This document shows positions 5,779-14,200 of a stretch of DNA of 34,009 nt, piece by piece. This stretch comes from CBDCRK01 sp965220955 (GTDB lineage Bacteria; Desulfobacterota; Binatia; Bin18; CBDCRK01), in contig CBDCRK010000038.1 in the NCBI GenBank assembly GCA_965220955.1, forward strand, positions 1 through 34,009, written 5' to 3'. A model generated the notes under the pieces. It was not told the DNA's origin. It saw only the letters and a program-made list of their open reading frames with translations, and ran no database searches. The position numbers were made by a program, and so were the translations under genes. Within the stretch, counting starts at the first letter, position 1. Every line of letters begins with the position of its first letter.

Positions 5779-6825
5779 ATGAAGCAAGAAGTAGAAATGA
5801 GAAACAGAATTCACCGGATGACTCGACTCACTCGTAGGATCACAAATCGGGTATATGCGATAATAGTTGAACGCATTCTCTGCAATTCCGATACGGAAAT
5901 GATAAAGGAATTCTATGAAGCAATAGAAAAGAGAGCTGAGCAAATAGAACAGATAAAGAGGTATCACCAGATGACCCTACTCGACAAATGGTGGATGGAC
6001 GAAGAAATAAGGGATACGTGGCTCGTAGCAAAATGGGTGGAAAAAAAGATAGCAGAACTAGAAGTAAAAATAGACCCGGAGGAAATGGAACTAGGAGTAA
6101 AACTTCTTGGACACGCGGCGATCACAGGCGGATGCATTGTCGAACTAATCAAGAAAGGAAAGCCCGGATGCGGCGCGGCGTTGGTCAGACCACTCAATGA
6201 AGCCATAGAGAACGCAGGAATAATACTATGGTGTATGGCTAGAGAAGATAAACTACTGGAAAAATGGCGGCAGGACAGATTCAATTTTGTCACGTTCGAC
6301 CCGACGCAGAAAATAAATGCGAAAGATTACATAAAGAAAATGGGAGAGAACGAAGACCTAAGGATATGGCACGAAAGAAAAGCCGAATGGAAAGGACAAC
6401 TGGACAACTGGACACACTCTGGAGTAGCGCAAGCATATAGATTAAAAAATAAGGGTGGCAAATGGGCACACACTTTCTCACCGCCACTGATAGTAGAAAT
6501 ACTCCAATGGGTACGAACAGCGGTGGTATTCGCCATGTCGCTGCACCCAGTGATATGTTTGGGAAAAAATGTAACCGGCAAACATCCTTTGGAAGAAATG
6601 TTTGAAACCATTGGGAAAAGGGTAACGACTTGGAAAGATTATCAAACGCGTCTTCACCAAGTAAGTCTGAAGAGCGGAATCGTGATCAAAGAACAATATC
6701 CAAAGATTGACCTATCAACAGAGGGAATAAACGTGGCGAAGAGGAGACTCAAAACACTCGGGAGGACGAAGTTGCCAAATATTACTGTTGCTCCAGGAGA
6801 GGTGCTGCGGATCGAGCGGTTGTGA
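5779..6825 (+). CDS. Hypothetical helical protein, AT-rich and probably transferred
   Basis: A 348-residue protein I do not recognise. It begins 14 bases after hsdS. The N-terminus is strongly basic, then helices rich in Glu, Lys and Trp alternate (EKRAEQIEQIKRYHQ, DKWWMDEEIRDTWLVAKWVE). A middle segment, about residues 110-155, is more hydrophobic (LGHAAITGGCIVELI, RPLNEAIENAGIILWCMA) and recalls the RPLxEAxxxxxxxL helix of DUF5677-like proteins; that likeness is weak. There is no signal peptide. Codon use is unlike the neighbours: AGA, ATA and AAA dominate and the gene is clearly AT-richer than the island around it, pointing to separate acquisition. The next upstream Met choice is residue 7 (5797). 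A defence role is suggested only by its location. Confidence 0.65.
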   Translation: MKQEVEMRNRIHRMTRLTRRITNRVYAIIVERILCNSDTEMIKEFYEAIEKRAEQIEQIKRYHQMTLLDKWWMDEEIRDTWLVAKWVEKKIAELEVKIDPEEMELGVKLLGHAAITGGCIVELIKKGKPGCGAALVRPLNEAIENAGIILWCMAREDKLLEKWRQDRFNFVTFDPTQKINAKDYIKKMGENEDLRIWHERKAEWKGQLDNWTHSGVAQAYRLKNKGGKWAHTFSPPLIVEILQWVRTAVVFAMSLHPVICLGKNVTGKHPLEEMFETIGKRVTTWKDYQTRLHQVSLKSGIVIKEQYPKIDLSTEGINVAKRRLKTLGRTKLPNITVAPGEVLRIERL

Positions 6826-6947
6826 CCTGAATCACACTTCGCGCTGGAGAGGATGCTCGTAGCTTTTTGTCTAGGTGAAGATTGGATCGCCTGTCTTGCT
6901 GTCCTTGACACCGTACCTGGCTAGTATCTGATGAACGAGATGTTGAT

Positions 6948-7046
6948 ATGGACTACAAAGTATCCCTTCTTCTGACGCCCCAAGCTGAGGGCGGATACAC
7001 GGTTACTTCCCCCCTGTTGCCAGAATTGGTAAATGACGGGATGTGA
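6948..7046 (+). pseudogene. HicB antitoxin, N-terminal remnant
   Basis: ATG 6948 reads MDYKVSLLLTPQAEGGYTVT, then SPLLPELVNDGM, and stops at 7044-7046. This is the typical N-terminal strand-turn-strand of HicB antitoxins (GGYTVxSPxLPEL). An intact HicB continues with an EAL-type helix and often a DNA-binding domain, so at least half of the protein is missing. No hicA toxin gene is visible upstream in 6826-6947. It is a scar of a lost HicAB pair. Confidence 0.65.
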
Positions 7047-7071
7047 GCCAACCAATAGAAGGACGACCTGA

Positions 7072-7521
7072 ATGGCGGATTCCAATCTTACACAGGCCGA
7101 GGCTGACGCGCTCATCACGGCGGAGAAACGCCGGATCGACGCGACCGAATGGGACTATCCTGGCTCCGGAGGAGTCATCACGATTCCGTTAGTCTCAACC
7201 GATCAACGCGAGCCATTCCTCCTTGACATACGCCGGGCGCGGATCGGTCTCGCCAAGGGCACTTACCAGAATCGTGGCCGTCAGGTTGTGGTACTCGTAC
7301 GGTTGGATTTCGGCGGCGCGCCGCATCGCAACCCGGATGGAGAGGAGGTCGGGTCACCACATCTCCATCTCTACCGCGAGGGATTTGACGACAAATGGGC
7401 GTCTCCGGTGCCGAGCAACCGATTTGCAGACTTGGACGATCTGTGGCGAACACTCGAAGACTTCATGCGGTTCTGCAACATTGTCGAACCGCCCGTTATC
7501 CGGCGGGGGCTGTTCATATGA
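7072..7521 (+). CDS. DUF6978-like protein, partner of the next gene
   Basis: A 149-residue soluble protein with no signal peptide. The N-terminus has a helix (LTQAEADALITAEKRRIDAT) followed by a beta-rich core: DYPGSGGVITIPLVSTDQRE, PFLLDIRRARIGLAKGTYQN, VVLVRLDFGGAPHRNPDGEE and SPHLHLYREGFDDKWA. The conserved HRNPDG and PHLHLYREG patterns match what I remember of DUF6978-type proteins, an assignment from memory. The stop (7519-7521) overlaps the ATG of the DUF1828-like gene (7518) by ATGA, so both are translated together. Such a tight pair inside a toxin island suggests a two-component toxin-antitoxin or defence unit. No known catalytic motif is seen. Confidence 0.65.
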   Translation: MADSNLTQAEADALITAEKRRIDATEWDYPGSGGVITIPLVSTDQREPFLLDIRRARIGLAKGTYQNRGRQVVVLVRLDFGGAPHRNPDGEEVGSPHLHLYREGFDDKWASPVPSNRFADLDDLWRTLEDFMRFCNIVEPPVIRRGLFI

Positions 7522-8282
7522 TCGAAGAGGTGCGTTCACTGTTAGATCAGTACCGGATCTGGTTACGAGAGAAAACAAGTCTCCGCCAGATCGGTGATTG
7601 GATAGAAATCACCACACCTTACCTGGATCGCCACAACGACTGCCTCCAGATCTACGCCAAACGTCATAACGGGGGATTCGTGCTGACAGACGACGGTTAC
7701 ATTATCGAGGACCTTGAGCAGTCCGGCTGCACAATCGACAGCGCAAAGCGGCAGGCATTGTTCAAGATGACGCTCAACGGTTTCGGTGTGCAACTCAACA
7801 GGAAGGCTCTCGAAGTGCGGGCATCACCGGATAATTTCGCGCTGCGAAAGCACAATCTTGTGCAGGCGATGCTCGCCGTCAATGATCTCTTCTATTTGGC
7901 ATCTCCCACAATCGCCAGCTTGTTCTACGAAGACGTGGTTACTTGGCTCAATCTCTCCGACATCCGGTATACGCCCAGCGTGAAATTCACGGGGAAGAGC
8001 GGCTACGATCATCGGTTTGATTTCGTCATACCCAAGTCGAGACTCCAGCCGGAGCGTGTATTGCGCGCAATCAACCGACCGAACCGTGACACCGCGCAGG
8101 CAGTAGCGTTTTCTTGGATCGACACCAGAGAGGTTCGTTCTCCTGAATCCCGTGCCTATGCAATCCTGAACGACTCAGACAATCCGGTCTCAGGGAGCGT
8201 ACTAGACGCGATGCGAAACTACGACGTGCAGCCGGTTCCATGGTCAGGGCGAGATAAAGTCCGCGAAGAACTCGCCGCCTGA
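7518..8282 (+). CDS. DUF1828/DUF1829-like protein
   Basis: A 254-residue protein. Residues 1-100 look like DUF1828: ITTPYLDRHNDCLQIYAKRH, GGFVLTDDGYIIEDLEQSGC and LNGFGVQLNRKALEV. The C-terminal half (DIRYTPSVKFTGKSGYDHRF, FDFVIPKSRLQPERVLRAIN, AQAVAFSWIDTREV) resembles DUF1829. The second part has a FDFVIP-type strand and an FSWIDT strand, a layout seen in some nuclease-like folds, but I cannot identify catalytic residues with confidence. The start at 7518 overlaps the previous stop. The pair looks complete, unlike most units around it, and could be active. No terminator is obvious before the hsdR remnant. Confidence 0.7.
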   Translation: MIEEVRSLLDQYRIWLREKTSLRQIGDWIEITTPYLDRHNDCLQIYAKRHNGGFVLTDDGYIIEDLEQSGCTIDSAKRQALFKMTLNGFGVQLNRKALEVRASPDNFALRKHNLVQAMLAVNDLFYLASPTIASLFYEDVVTWLNLSDIRYTPSVKFTGKSGYDHRFDFVIPKSRLQPERVLRAINRPNRDTAQAVAFSWIDTREVRSPESRAYAILNDSDNPVSGSVLDAMRNYDVQPVPWSGRDKVREELAA

Positions 8283-8394
8283 GTCGGTGGCCTTTGCGGC
8301 AGTCTTGTGGGGCACCAGACTCCAAACTTCGGAGACTTCTCCATTGATTGCCATACTGACCAGCATCATCAAGAAGATGAAGAGTAAACACCAG

Positions 8395-8429
8395 TGACTT
8401 CAAACTTCTCCCTTCAGACTTCCCACTTC
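8395..8429 (-). repeat. 7-bp tandem repeat array, GAAGNNN x5 in reverse
   Basis: On the plus strand five units read TGACTTC, AAACTTC, TCCCTTC, AGACTTC, CCACTTC. On the minus strand each is GAAGNNN, the unit type seen at 3167-3201. The array forms the first codons of the hsdR remnant. Two toxin-island joints thus carry the same array in opposite orientations. Confidence 0.75.
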
Positions 8430-8432
8430 AGC

Positions 8433-8524
8433 GAAGCGTCCCTCGTTCAGCAGACCACCGCCGACTACCTGGAACGGCAGCTCGGCTGGGAGTCGGTCTA
8501 CGCCTACAACAGCGAAGGCTTCGG
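8433..8524 (+). repeat. hsdR 5' direct repeat (second copy at 11226-11317)
   Basis: About 92 bases align without gaps to 11226-11317, inside the intact hsdR, at an offset of 2793 bases. Differences are mostly synonymous or conservative. The repeats flank the HipA-like/HIRAN/antitoxin/VapBC segment. Confidence 0.75.
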
Positions 8525-8582
8525 GCGGCTCTTGATGAACAGAGCCGTAGCGGTGTGAAGCTGATTGTGCGAATCTATCGCC

Positions 8583-9053
8583 GTGTCTGACTCGTACCCA
8601 ATCGTTGAAGTGCAACCGGAATGGGTCCTTGAACCCGAGGAAATGGGGAGCAAGACGAAGTTCTGGTATCGTAAACCTGAAGACGCAGTAGACTGGCTCT
8701 TCAAATACCCTCAAGACAACACCGGGCAGCATTGGGCGGAGAAGATTGCCGCAGAAGTGGCGTCTCGGCTCGGGATTATACATGCGAAGGTAGAACTGGC
8801 GGAGTTTCAGGGAAAGCAAGGATCAGTGACAGAATCGTTCGCGCGCGGCGGTCGGGAATTGGTGCGCCAGGCGGTGAGGTTTTATCCGGCCCTTTTCCGT
8901 CCAGCATTGGTGAAGCTCGAAAAATTGGACGAAAGCTCTGTGAGCGATCTTGTAAACTCTGTTCCCAACGATTGGATATTCCCTTCAACCAGAGCATTCG
9001 CGATTGCGCTAACGCGCTATAATCTCGAACAATTAGGGAGGGTTTCTCTATGA
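8583..9053 (+). pseudogene. HipA-like kinase with most of the kinase core deleted
   Basis: From GTG 8583 the protein opens like small HipA-like kinases: KFWYRKPEDAVDWLFKYPQ, then GQHWAEKIAAEVASRLGIIH and VELAEFQGKQGSVTESF. Near residue 90 it jumps to what looks like the family's far C-terminus (RFYPALFRPALVKLEKLDES and VPNDWIFPSTRAFAIALTRY). The conserved middle with the catalytic Asp and the metal-binding DN motif, normally about 150 residues, is absent. It is therefore an internal deletion and should not phosphorylate anything. It ends at 9053, overlapping the ATG of the HIRAN-domain gene (9050), so the original pair was translationally coupled. HipA-like kinases next to HIRAN proteins are a recurring pair as I remember them. 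Confidence 0.65.
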
Positions 9054-9798
9054 GTGCGAAGACGTTGTTCCTGGCCTGGCAGGACAAAAGAGAGGAAAGT
9101 CGGCTCTGGTTTCCGGTGGGTAGGCTGGATGCCGATGTCGAACGTCCGCTCTATCGCTTCCGCTACACCGGCGGTGCGAAACGAGCGGAGAAGGAGGCGG
9201 GGTTTCCTCTGTTGATCGAGTTTCCCGGTTGGATGAAGATTATCGGTCCTCGGAGCTATTTCCGCTGTTCCAAAACCGAGTGATGAATCGGGCAAGACCA
9301 GACTTCGCCGACTATCTACGCAATCTTGACCTACCCGAGGGGTCCGACCCCATTGAGATTCTGTCGGCAAACGGAGGCCGCCGGGCAACGGACGCCTATG
9401 AGGTTTTTCCAAAGCTTGAGAAAAACGTTGACGGAAGCTTCACTTGCCGCTTCTTTCTGCACGGCTGGCAACACCTCAATCCATTGGTACAGGAGCGGAT
9501 TGACCGCCTCAAGCCGAAAGAAAAACTGTATGTCACGCTGGAACTGACCAACCCGGCGACCGGGTTGGCGGCGCAAATTCAGACGACAGACTACTATATG
9601 GTCGGCTGGGCACCGCGTTACCTTATAAATGATTTGACAAAGGCGATGGCCGAGCGGCCTAGTAAATATGAGGCGCACGTAGTGCGGGTTAATCCCCAAC
9701 CCGCTCCATCGAAGCAGCGCGTTTTGATTGAAATGCGCGGCTGCTGGAACAGCTATGAGCCGATGACAACCGAAGATTTTATTCCTTTGGTTGCCTAG
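9050..9798 (+). pseudogene. HIRAN-domain protein, frameshifted
   Basis: The N-terminal part (residues 1-60) reads TLFLAWQDKREESRLWFPVG and LYRFRYTGGAKRAEKEAGFP. The frame breaks at the TT of 9229-9230. One extra T lets it run on as LDEDYRSSELFPLFQNRVMN, DFADYLRNLDLPEGSDPIEI and LSANGGRRATDAYEVFP, then a HIRAN-like domain: TCRFFLHGWQHLN, LYVTLELTNPATGLAAQIQT and YYMVGWAPRYLIND, to the stop at 9796-9798. HIRAN domains bind DNA ends or stalled forks. The intact protein would be about 249 residues. It is coupled to the HipA-like remnant at 8583, so the whole pair is damaged. Confidence 0.68.
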
Positions 9799-9911
9799 CG
9801 TTCAAGCCGTTTGAGGGGGGGTATTCTCTGACGAATCGCGCTTCGCCCTCTACCTTGACAAGGCCGGGACGCTGTTTCAGACTTAGCTCGCCTTAGTTAT
9901 TGGAGAAGCCC

Positions 9912-10148
9912 ATGAAAGTAAACATGCACGAGGCGAAGTCGCAACTTTCCCGCTTGGCCGAACTGGCTTGGCAGGGGGAAGAGATTGTAATCTGCAAGGC
10001 CGGTGAACCCTGGCTACGGCTGGAGCCGTATCGCAAGCAGAAGACCAAGCGTAAACTCGGGGCGTTGAAGGGGCAGATCTGGATCGCTCCGGACTTTGAC
10101 GAGACACCCCAGGAAGTTGTCGATTCGTTCTACAAAATGTTGGCCTAA
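9912..10148 (+). CDS. Phd/YefM-type antitoxin without its toxin
   Basis: A 78-residue antitoxin starting MKVNMHEAKSQLSRLAELAW, the Phd/YefM/VapB N-terminal DNA-binding pattern (MHEAKSxLSxLxE), then GEEIVICKAGEPWLRLEPYR. A ribosome site, GGAG at 9902-9905, supports the ATG at 9912 rather than the TTG at 9900. The C-terminal half (LKGQIWIAPDFDETPQEVVD) is the usual toxin-binding tail with the IAPDFDE motif. VapC-type toxins normally overlap or follow at once. Here the next frame is a winged-helix fragment, so the toxin is missing and this is an orphan antitoxin. Confidence 0.85.
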   Translation: MKVNMHEAKSQLSRLAELAWQGEEIVICKAGEPWLRLEPYRKQKTKRKLGALKGQIWIAPDFDETPQEVVDSFYKMLA

Positions 10149-10150
10149 AA

Positions 10151-10164
10151 GAAGTTTGAAGATA
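10151..10164 (+). repeat. Two-unit GAAGNNN repeat
   Basis: Two units, GAAGTTT and GAAGATA, of the heptamer family at 3167-3201 and 8395-8429, lie between the orphan antitoxin and the winged-helix fragment. Three occurrences, all in the island and all at gene joints, suggest a local mutational or recombinational signature. Confidence 0.4.
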
Positions 10165-10169
10165 GGTGG

Positions 10170-10475
10170 GTGACTACCACATTTAGGCGTCCAGCCGAAC
10201 AGGTTGGGACCAAGTCGGGACCAGGTCGGGACCAAGTTGTAATTCTTCGTAACTGCCTGTCGGAAAAGACAATTTCTGCTCTGATGAAGGTCCTTGGCCG
10301 AAGTAACCGCACCAAGTTCAGGAACCAAGTGCTCAAGCCGCTGCTGGAGGCAGGTTGGCTGGAAATGACCATCCCCGATAAGCCCACAAGCAGCAAGCAG
10401 AAATACCGGCTGACCACCAGGGGCAGGGACCTGTTAGCACAACTGGAAGGGAGCGGGATTGAACCTGGAATTTAA
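10170..10475 (+). CDS. Winged-helix C-terminal fragment of a Fic- or AlbA-type protein
   Basis: A 101-residue frame (GTG start at 10170). The N-terminal 20 residues come from a tandem repeat (GTKSGPGRDQV). The rest is a winged helix: ILRNCLSEKTISALMKVLGR, SNRTKFRNQVLKPLLEAGWL and TIPDKPTSSKQKYRLTTRG. It has the same design as the C-terminus of the Fic protein at 3162, including a beta-hairpin wing and a repeat-type linker in front. I infer that it is the severed C-terminal domain of a Fic or AlbA/RecG-like regulator, possibly still translated as a small DNA-binding protein. It follows a two-unit 7-bp repeat at 10151-10164. Confidence 0.55.
   Translation: MTTTFRRPAEQVGTKSGPGRDQVVILRNCLSEKTISALMKVLGRSNRTKFRNQVLKPLLEAGWLEMTIPDKPTSSKQKYRLTTRGRDLLAQLEGSGIEPGI
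10206..10238 (+). repeat. 11-bp tandem repeat, three units
   Basis: Three units read GGGACCAAGTC, GGGACCAGGTC, GGGACCAAGTT. Because 11 is not a multiple of three, each unit is read in a different frame. It codes for the linker in front of the winged helix. The intact Fic gene has a comparable linker (PQADPQVTPQV) in the same place, so this position seems prone to repeat growth. Confidence 0.7.
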
Positions 10476-10493
10476 AGCGCGCCCTCACCCTAG

Positions 10494-10514
10494 CCCTCTC
10501 CCAGAGGGAGAGGG
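10494..10514. repeat. Palindromic element, CCCTCTCC/GGAGAGGG type
   Basis: CCCTCTCC and GGAGAGGG are separated by about five bases, with CCCTCACCCTAG just before. The same kind of C/G-rich palindrome occurs at 21979-22067 downstream of acsA. It is probably one member of a dispersed intergenic repeat family and could also stop transcription after the winged-helix fragment. Confidence 0.5.
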
Positions 10515-10627
10515 GACGGAACGGACTCCGTATACCGAAGACAGTCTTGTTCTGAGAGATCATCATCTTTACCATCAAGTGATGTATGATATGACGCCCG
10601 TGTAATGAGCTAATGAGATGAGGGAAG

Positions 10628-10825
10628 ATGAGAACAACACTGAACATTGATGACCGGTTGCTGGCAGAGGCCCAGCGCATTACCGGTATTGCAGAGAAGG
10701 CGAAGCTGGTGCGAGCGGGTTTACAGGCACTCATCGAACGGGAAAGTGCCCGGCGCTTGGCGAAGCTTGGTGGAAGCGAGCCGCAACTGAAATCCACCCC
10801 GCGCCGACGGACCAAGCTGACATGA
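10628..10825 (+). CDS. vapB: VapB-type antitoxin
   Basis: A 65-residue antitoxin. The start MRTTLNIDDRLLAEAQRITG is the standard ribbon-helix-helix N-terminus of VapB-like proteins (TTLNIDDxLLxEA), followed by the KLVRAGLQALIERESARRLA helix and a proline/basic tail (STPRRRTKLT) that would wrap the toxin. Its stop overlaps the ATG of the PIN toxin (10822-10825). A GA-rich stretch (GAGGGAAG at 10620-10627) serves as ribosome site. Expected roles are toxin neutralisation and self-repression. Confidence 0.93.
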   Translation: MRTTLNIDDRLLAEAQRITGIAEKAKLVRAGLQALIERESARRLAKLGGSEPQLKSTPRRRTKLT

Positions 10826-11187
10826 TCCTTGTCGATACTTCGGTCTGGATCGATCACTTGCGTGCTGAGGATATACGCCTGACTGACCTGTTGTATAATA
10901 ACCAAGTACTGATTCACCCTATGGTGGTCAGCGAGTTAGCTTGCGGCAACCTGCGTAATCGGAAAGAGGTATTGACCCTGCTTAATGACTTACCCGAGGC
11001 TCCAACCGCCGCCCACGCTGAAGTGCTTTTCTTCATTGAGCGGTATCAACTGATGGGCCGCGGTATCGGCTATGTCGATACCCATCTGCTTGCCGCAACA
11101 GCGCTGTCTGAGCCAGTCCGCTTGTGGACACGTGATAAACAACTCATGAATGTAGCCGCTACCCTGAATCTTGCTCATCACGTATAA
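10822..11187 (+). CDS. vapC: VapC-type PIN toxin ribonuclease
   Basis: A 121-residue PIN protein, intact. The catalytic acids are in place: ILVDTSVWIDHL (Asp 5), VVSELACGNL (Glu about 40), GIGYVDTHLLAATAL (Asp about 92) and LWTRDKQL (Asp about 110). Members of this VapC branch cut tRNA anticodon loops or the ribosomal sarcin-ricin loop; the substrate cannot be told from sequence. It is fully coupled to vapB by ATGA. The stop lies 18 bases before hsdR, so it is part of the same transcription unit or its promoter-proximal cargo. Confidence 0.93.
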   Translation: MILVDTSVWIDHLRAEDIRLTDLLYNNQVLIHPMVVSELACGNLRNRKEVLTLLNDLPEAPTAAHAEVLFFIERYQLMGRGIGYVDTHLLAATALSEPVRLWTRDKQLMNVAATLNLAHHV

Positions 11188-11204
11188 GAACCCCGCCACT
11201 ACAT

Positions 11205-14200
11205 ATGTCTCCATCTCCTTACACCGAAGACGCTCTTGTGCAACAAACCACCGCGGATTATCTGGAACACCAACTCGGCTGGGAGTCGGTCTATGCCCAT
11301 AACACCGAAGACTTCGGACCGGACAGCCTGCTGGGCCGCGCCTCCGACCGCGAGGTAGTGCTGGCGCGCTCGCTACGCGAGAAGCTGACGGCGCTAAATC
11401 CGGGGTTGCCCGAGGCTGCCTACAACGATGCAGTGCGGCAGCTCACCGCCGCCGTCGCCTCACAGACCATCGTTGCCACTAACCGGGAGAAGTACGCGCT
11501 GATACGCGACGGCGTGCAGGTTACCTTCCGTAACAACAAGGGCGAGCGGGTGCGGGAACGCCTGCGAGTGTTCGACTTCGACAACCCTACCAACAACCAG
11601 TTTCTCTGCGTGCGCGAGCTGTGGGTGCGCGGCGACCTCTACCAGCGGCGAGCCGATATCATTGGCTTCGTCAACGGCCTGCCGCTGCTCTTCATCGAGT
11701 GCAAGAACATCCACCGCAACCTCAAGACCGCCTTCGAGAAGAACTACTCCGACTACCGCGATACCATTCCCCACCTGTTTCACCACAACGCTATTGTGAT
11801 GTTCGGCAACGGCGAAAAGGCTAAGATCGGCTCGCTCACCAGCCGCTGGGAGCACTTCCACGAGTGGAAACGCTTGGCCGAGGAGGAGCCCGGCGCGGTC
11901 GATATGGAGACGCTGCTCAAGGGCGTATGCGACAAGCGCAACTTCATGGACCTGGTGGAGAACTTCATTCTCTTCGACGAGTCGTTGGGCGAGCTGAAGA
12001 AGATCCTGGCCCGCAATCATCAATTCCTGGGCGTGAACCGCGCTGTCGAGGCGGTGCACAAGCGGGAGACGCGGCAGGGCCGCTTGGGCGTGTTCTGGCA
12101 CACGCAAGGGGCCGGCAAGAGCTACTCCATGGTGATGTTCACCCGCAAGGTGCACCGCAAGTTGGGTGGCAACTTCACCTTCCTGGTGCTGACCGACCGC
12201 GACGACCTCGATAGCCAGATCTACAAGACCTTTGCCGGCTGCGGTGTGGTGGACCATGACAGAGAGCCGTGCCGAGCCTCCAGCGGTAAGGGCCTCAGCC
12301 GGCTTCTGGCCCAGCATAAGGCGCACGTCTTCTCGCTGATCCAGAAATTCAACCAGGATGTGGACCCCGATTCGGGCTATACCCGGCGCAACGACATCAT
12401 TGTCATCACCGACGAGGCGCACCGCACCCAATACGGCACGCTGGCCCTCAACATGCGCAACGCCCTGCCGAACGCCAGCTACATTGGCTTTACCGGCACG
12501 CCGCTGTTCACCGACGACGAGATCACGCGACGGATCTTCGGCGAGTACGTCTCGACTTATGACTTCCAGCGGGCGGTGGAGGATAGCGCCACGGTGCCGC
12601 TCTACTACGACGCCCGCGGCGACAAGCTGGGCGTGGCCATCGGCGACCTCAACGAGCGTATTGCCGACAAGCTGGAGGAACTGGAAACCAACGACATCGA
12701 CGTGGAGCAGCGCCTGGAGCAAGAACTCAAACGCGACTATCACGTTGTCACCGCGGGCAGGCGGCTCGATCAGGTGGCGCGGGACTTCGTGCGACACTAC
12801 TCGGCGACCTGGGAAACTGGCAAGGCGATGCTGGTCTGCATTGACAAGGTGACCTGCGTTCGGATGCACAGGCTGATCGAGTTCTACTGGCACGAGCGTA
12901 TTAAGGAGGTGGAAGCTGAGCGGGAGCGGGCTACCGACGAACAAGAGGAGATTTACCTGCGGCGGCAGACCGCCTGGATGCGCGAGACCCGTGTGGCGGT
13001 GGTAGTGAGCGAGGAGCAGGGCGAGGTGGAGAAGTTCCGTAAGTGGGAGTTGGACATTCTCCCGCACCGTAGACTCATCAAGGAGGGCATGGACCTGCCC
13101 GAGTCCATGCGCCACCAGCCGCGGTTCCGCAACATGCAGCGCATGGGGCTGGACGAGGCCTTCAAGGAGGAGGAGCATCCCTTCCGCATCGCCATTGTCT
13201 GCGCCATGTGGCTGACCGGCTTCGATGTGCCGAGCCTCTCCACGCTGTATCTCGACAAGCCGCTCAAAGCCCACACGCTGATGCAGGCCATTGCCCGCGC
13301 CAACCGGGTGAACGAGGGTAAGAACAACGGCATGATTGTCGACTACTGCGGTATTCTCAAGCACCTGCGCAAAGCGCTGGCAACGTTTGCCGGCACCCGG
13401 CCCGACAGCGGGGGCTGCGAGATTGAACCGGCGCGGCCCCATGAAGAACTGCTGGCCGACTTGGCCGAGGCAATCTCCCTGGTGCAGGCATTCCTCGACA
13501 AGCAAGGGGCGTCGCTGGCCGACGTCATCCAGAAGACGGGCTTCAAGCGTAACACCGCCATTGTAGCGTGCAAGGAGGCGGCCAATGAGAACGACGAAAC
13601 CCGCAAGCGCTTCGAGGTGATGTGCCGCGAAGTATTCAAGAAGTTCAAGGCATGTCTCAACGTCTCGGGCGCGAACATCTACCGCGCCGACCGGGACGCG
13701 ATCAACATCGTCTATAAGAGCCTGCAACAGGACCGAGAGCAGACCGACATCACGGACATCATTCGACAACTGCACAAGGTGGTCGACGAGGCGATTGCAA
13801 CGACGGCCGATAGGGCGGCGGAAGAGCCGGAAGCCTACGACATCAGTCGGATCGATTTCGACCGGCTCAAGCGGGAATTCGAGCGCAGTTCGACACAGCA
13901 GACGACCGTTCAGAACTTGAAGCAGGTCGTCGAAAACCGGCTGCAACAGCTCTTGCAGCAGAACCCCCTGCGCACGAACTTCCAGCAACACTATGAAGCG
14001 ATTGTTGCAGCCTACAACCGAGAGAAGGACCGCGTGACGATTGAGCAGACCTTTGAGGCGCTGCTCAGGCTGGTCCAGGAGTTGGATGAAGAACAGAGCC
14101 GGGCGGTCCGGGAGGGATTGGATGAAGAATCCCTGGCCGTCTTCGATCTCCTGAAGAAGCCGAACCTGAGTAAATCCGCCATCCGGCGAATAAAGGCCGT

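Larger units (their letters stand above)
8394..8558 (+). pseudogene. hsdR 5' remnant (N-terminal fragment)
   Basis: The GTG at 8394 opens 54 codons. After a leader coded by a 7-bp repeat array come SLVQQTTADYLERQLGWESV and YAYNSEGFG, which match residues 9-37 of the intact HsdR at 11205 (25 of 31 residues in the compared stretch). The match stops at about 8524; the rest (RLLMNRAVAV) is unrelated and ends at TGA 8556-8558. This is the broken start of a second hsdR copy. It shows that 8.5-11.2 kb was inserted into, or recombined at, an hsdR 5' end. Confidence 0.8.

Noticed and set aside
9832..9886. A short frame reading FSDESRFALYLDKAGTLFQT, which recalls the SDESRF motif of IS630-type transposases
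   Set aside because: Only about 19 residues, no second motif and no inverted repeats; too short to support a mobile element.
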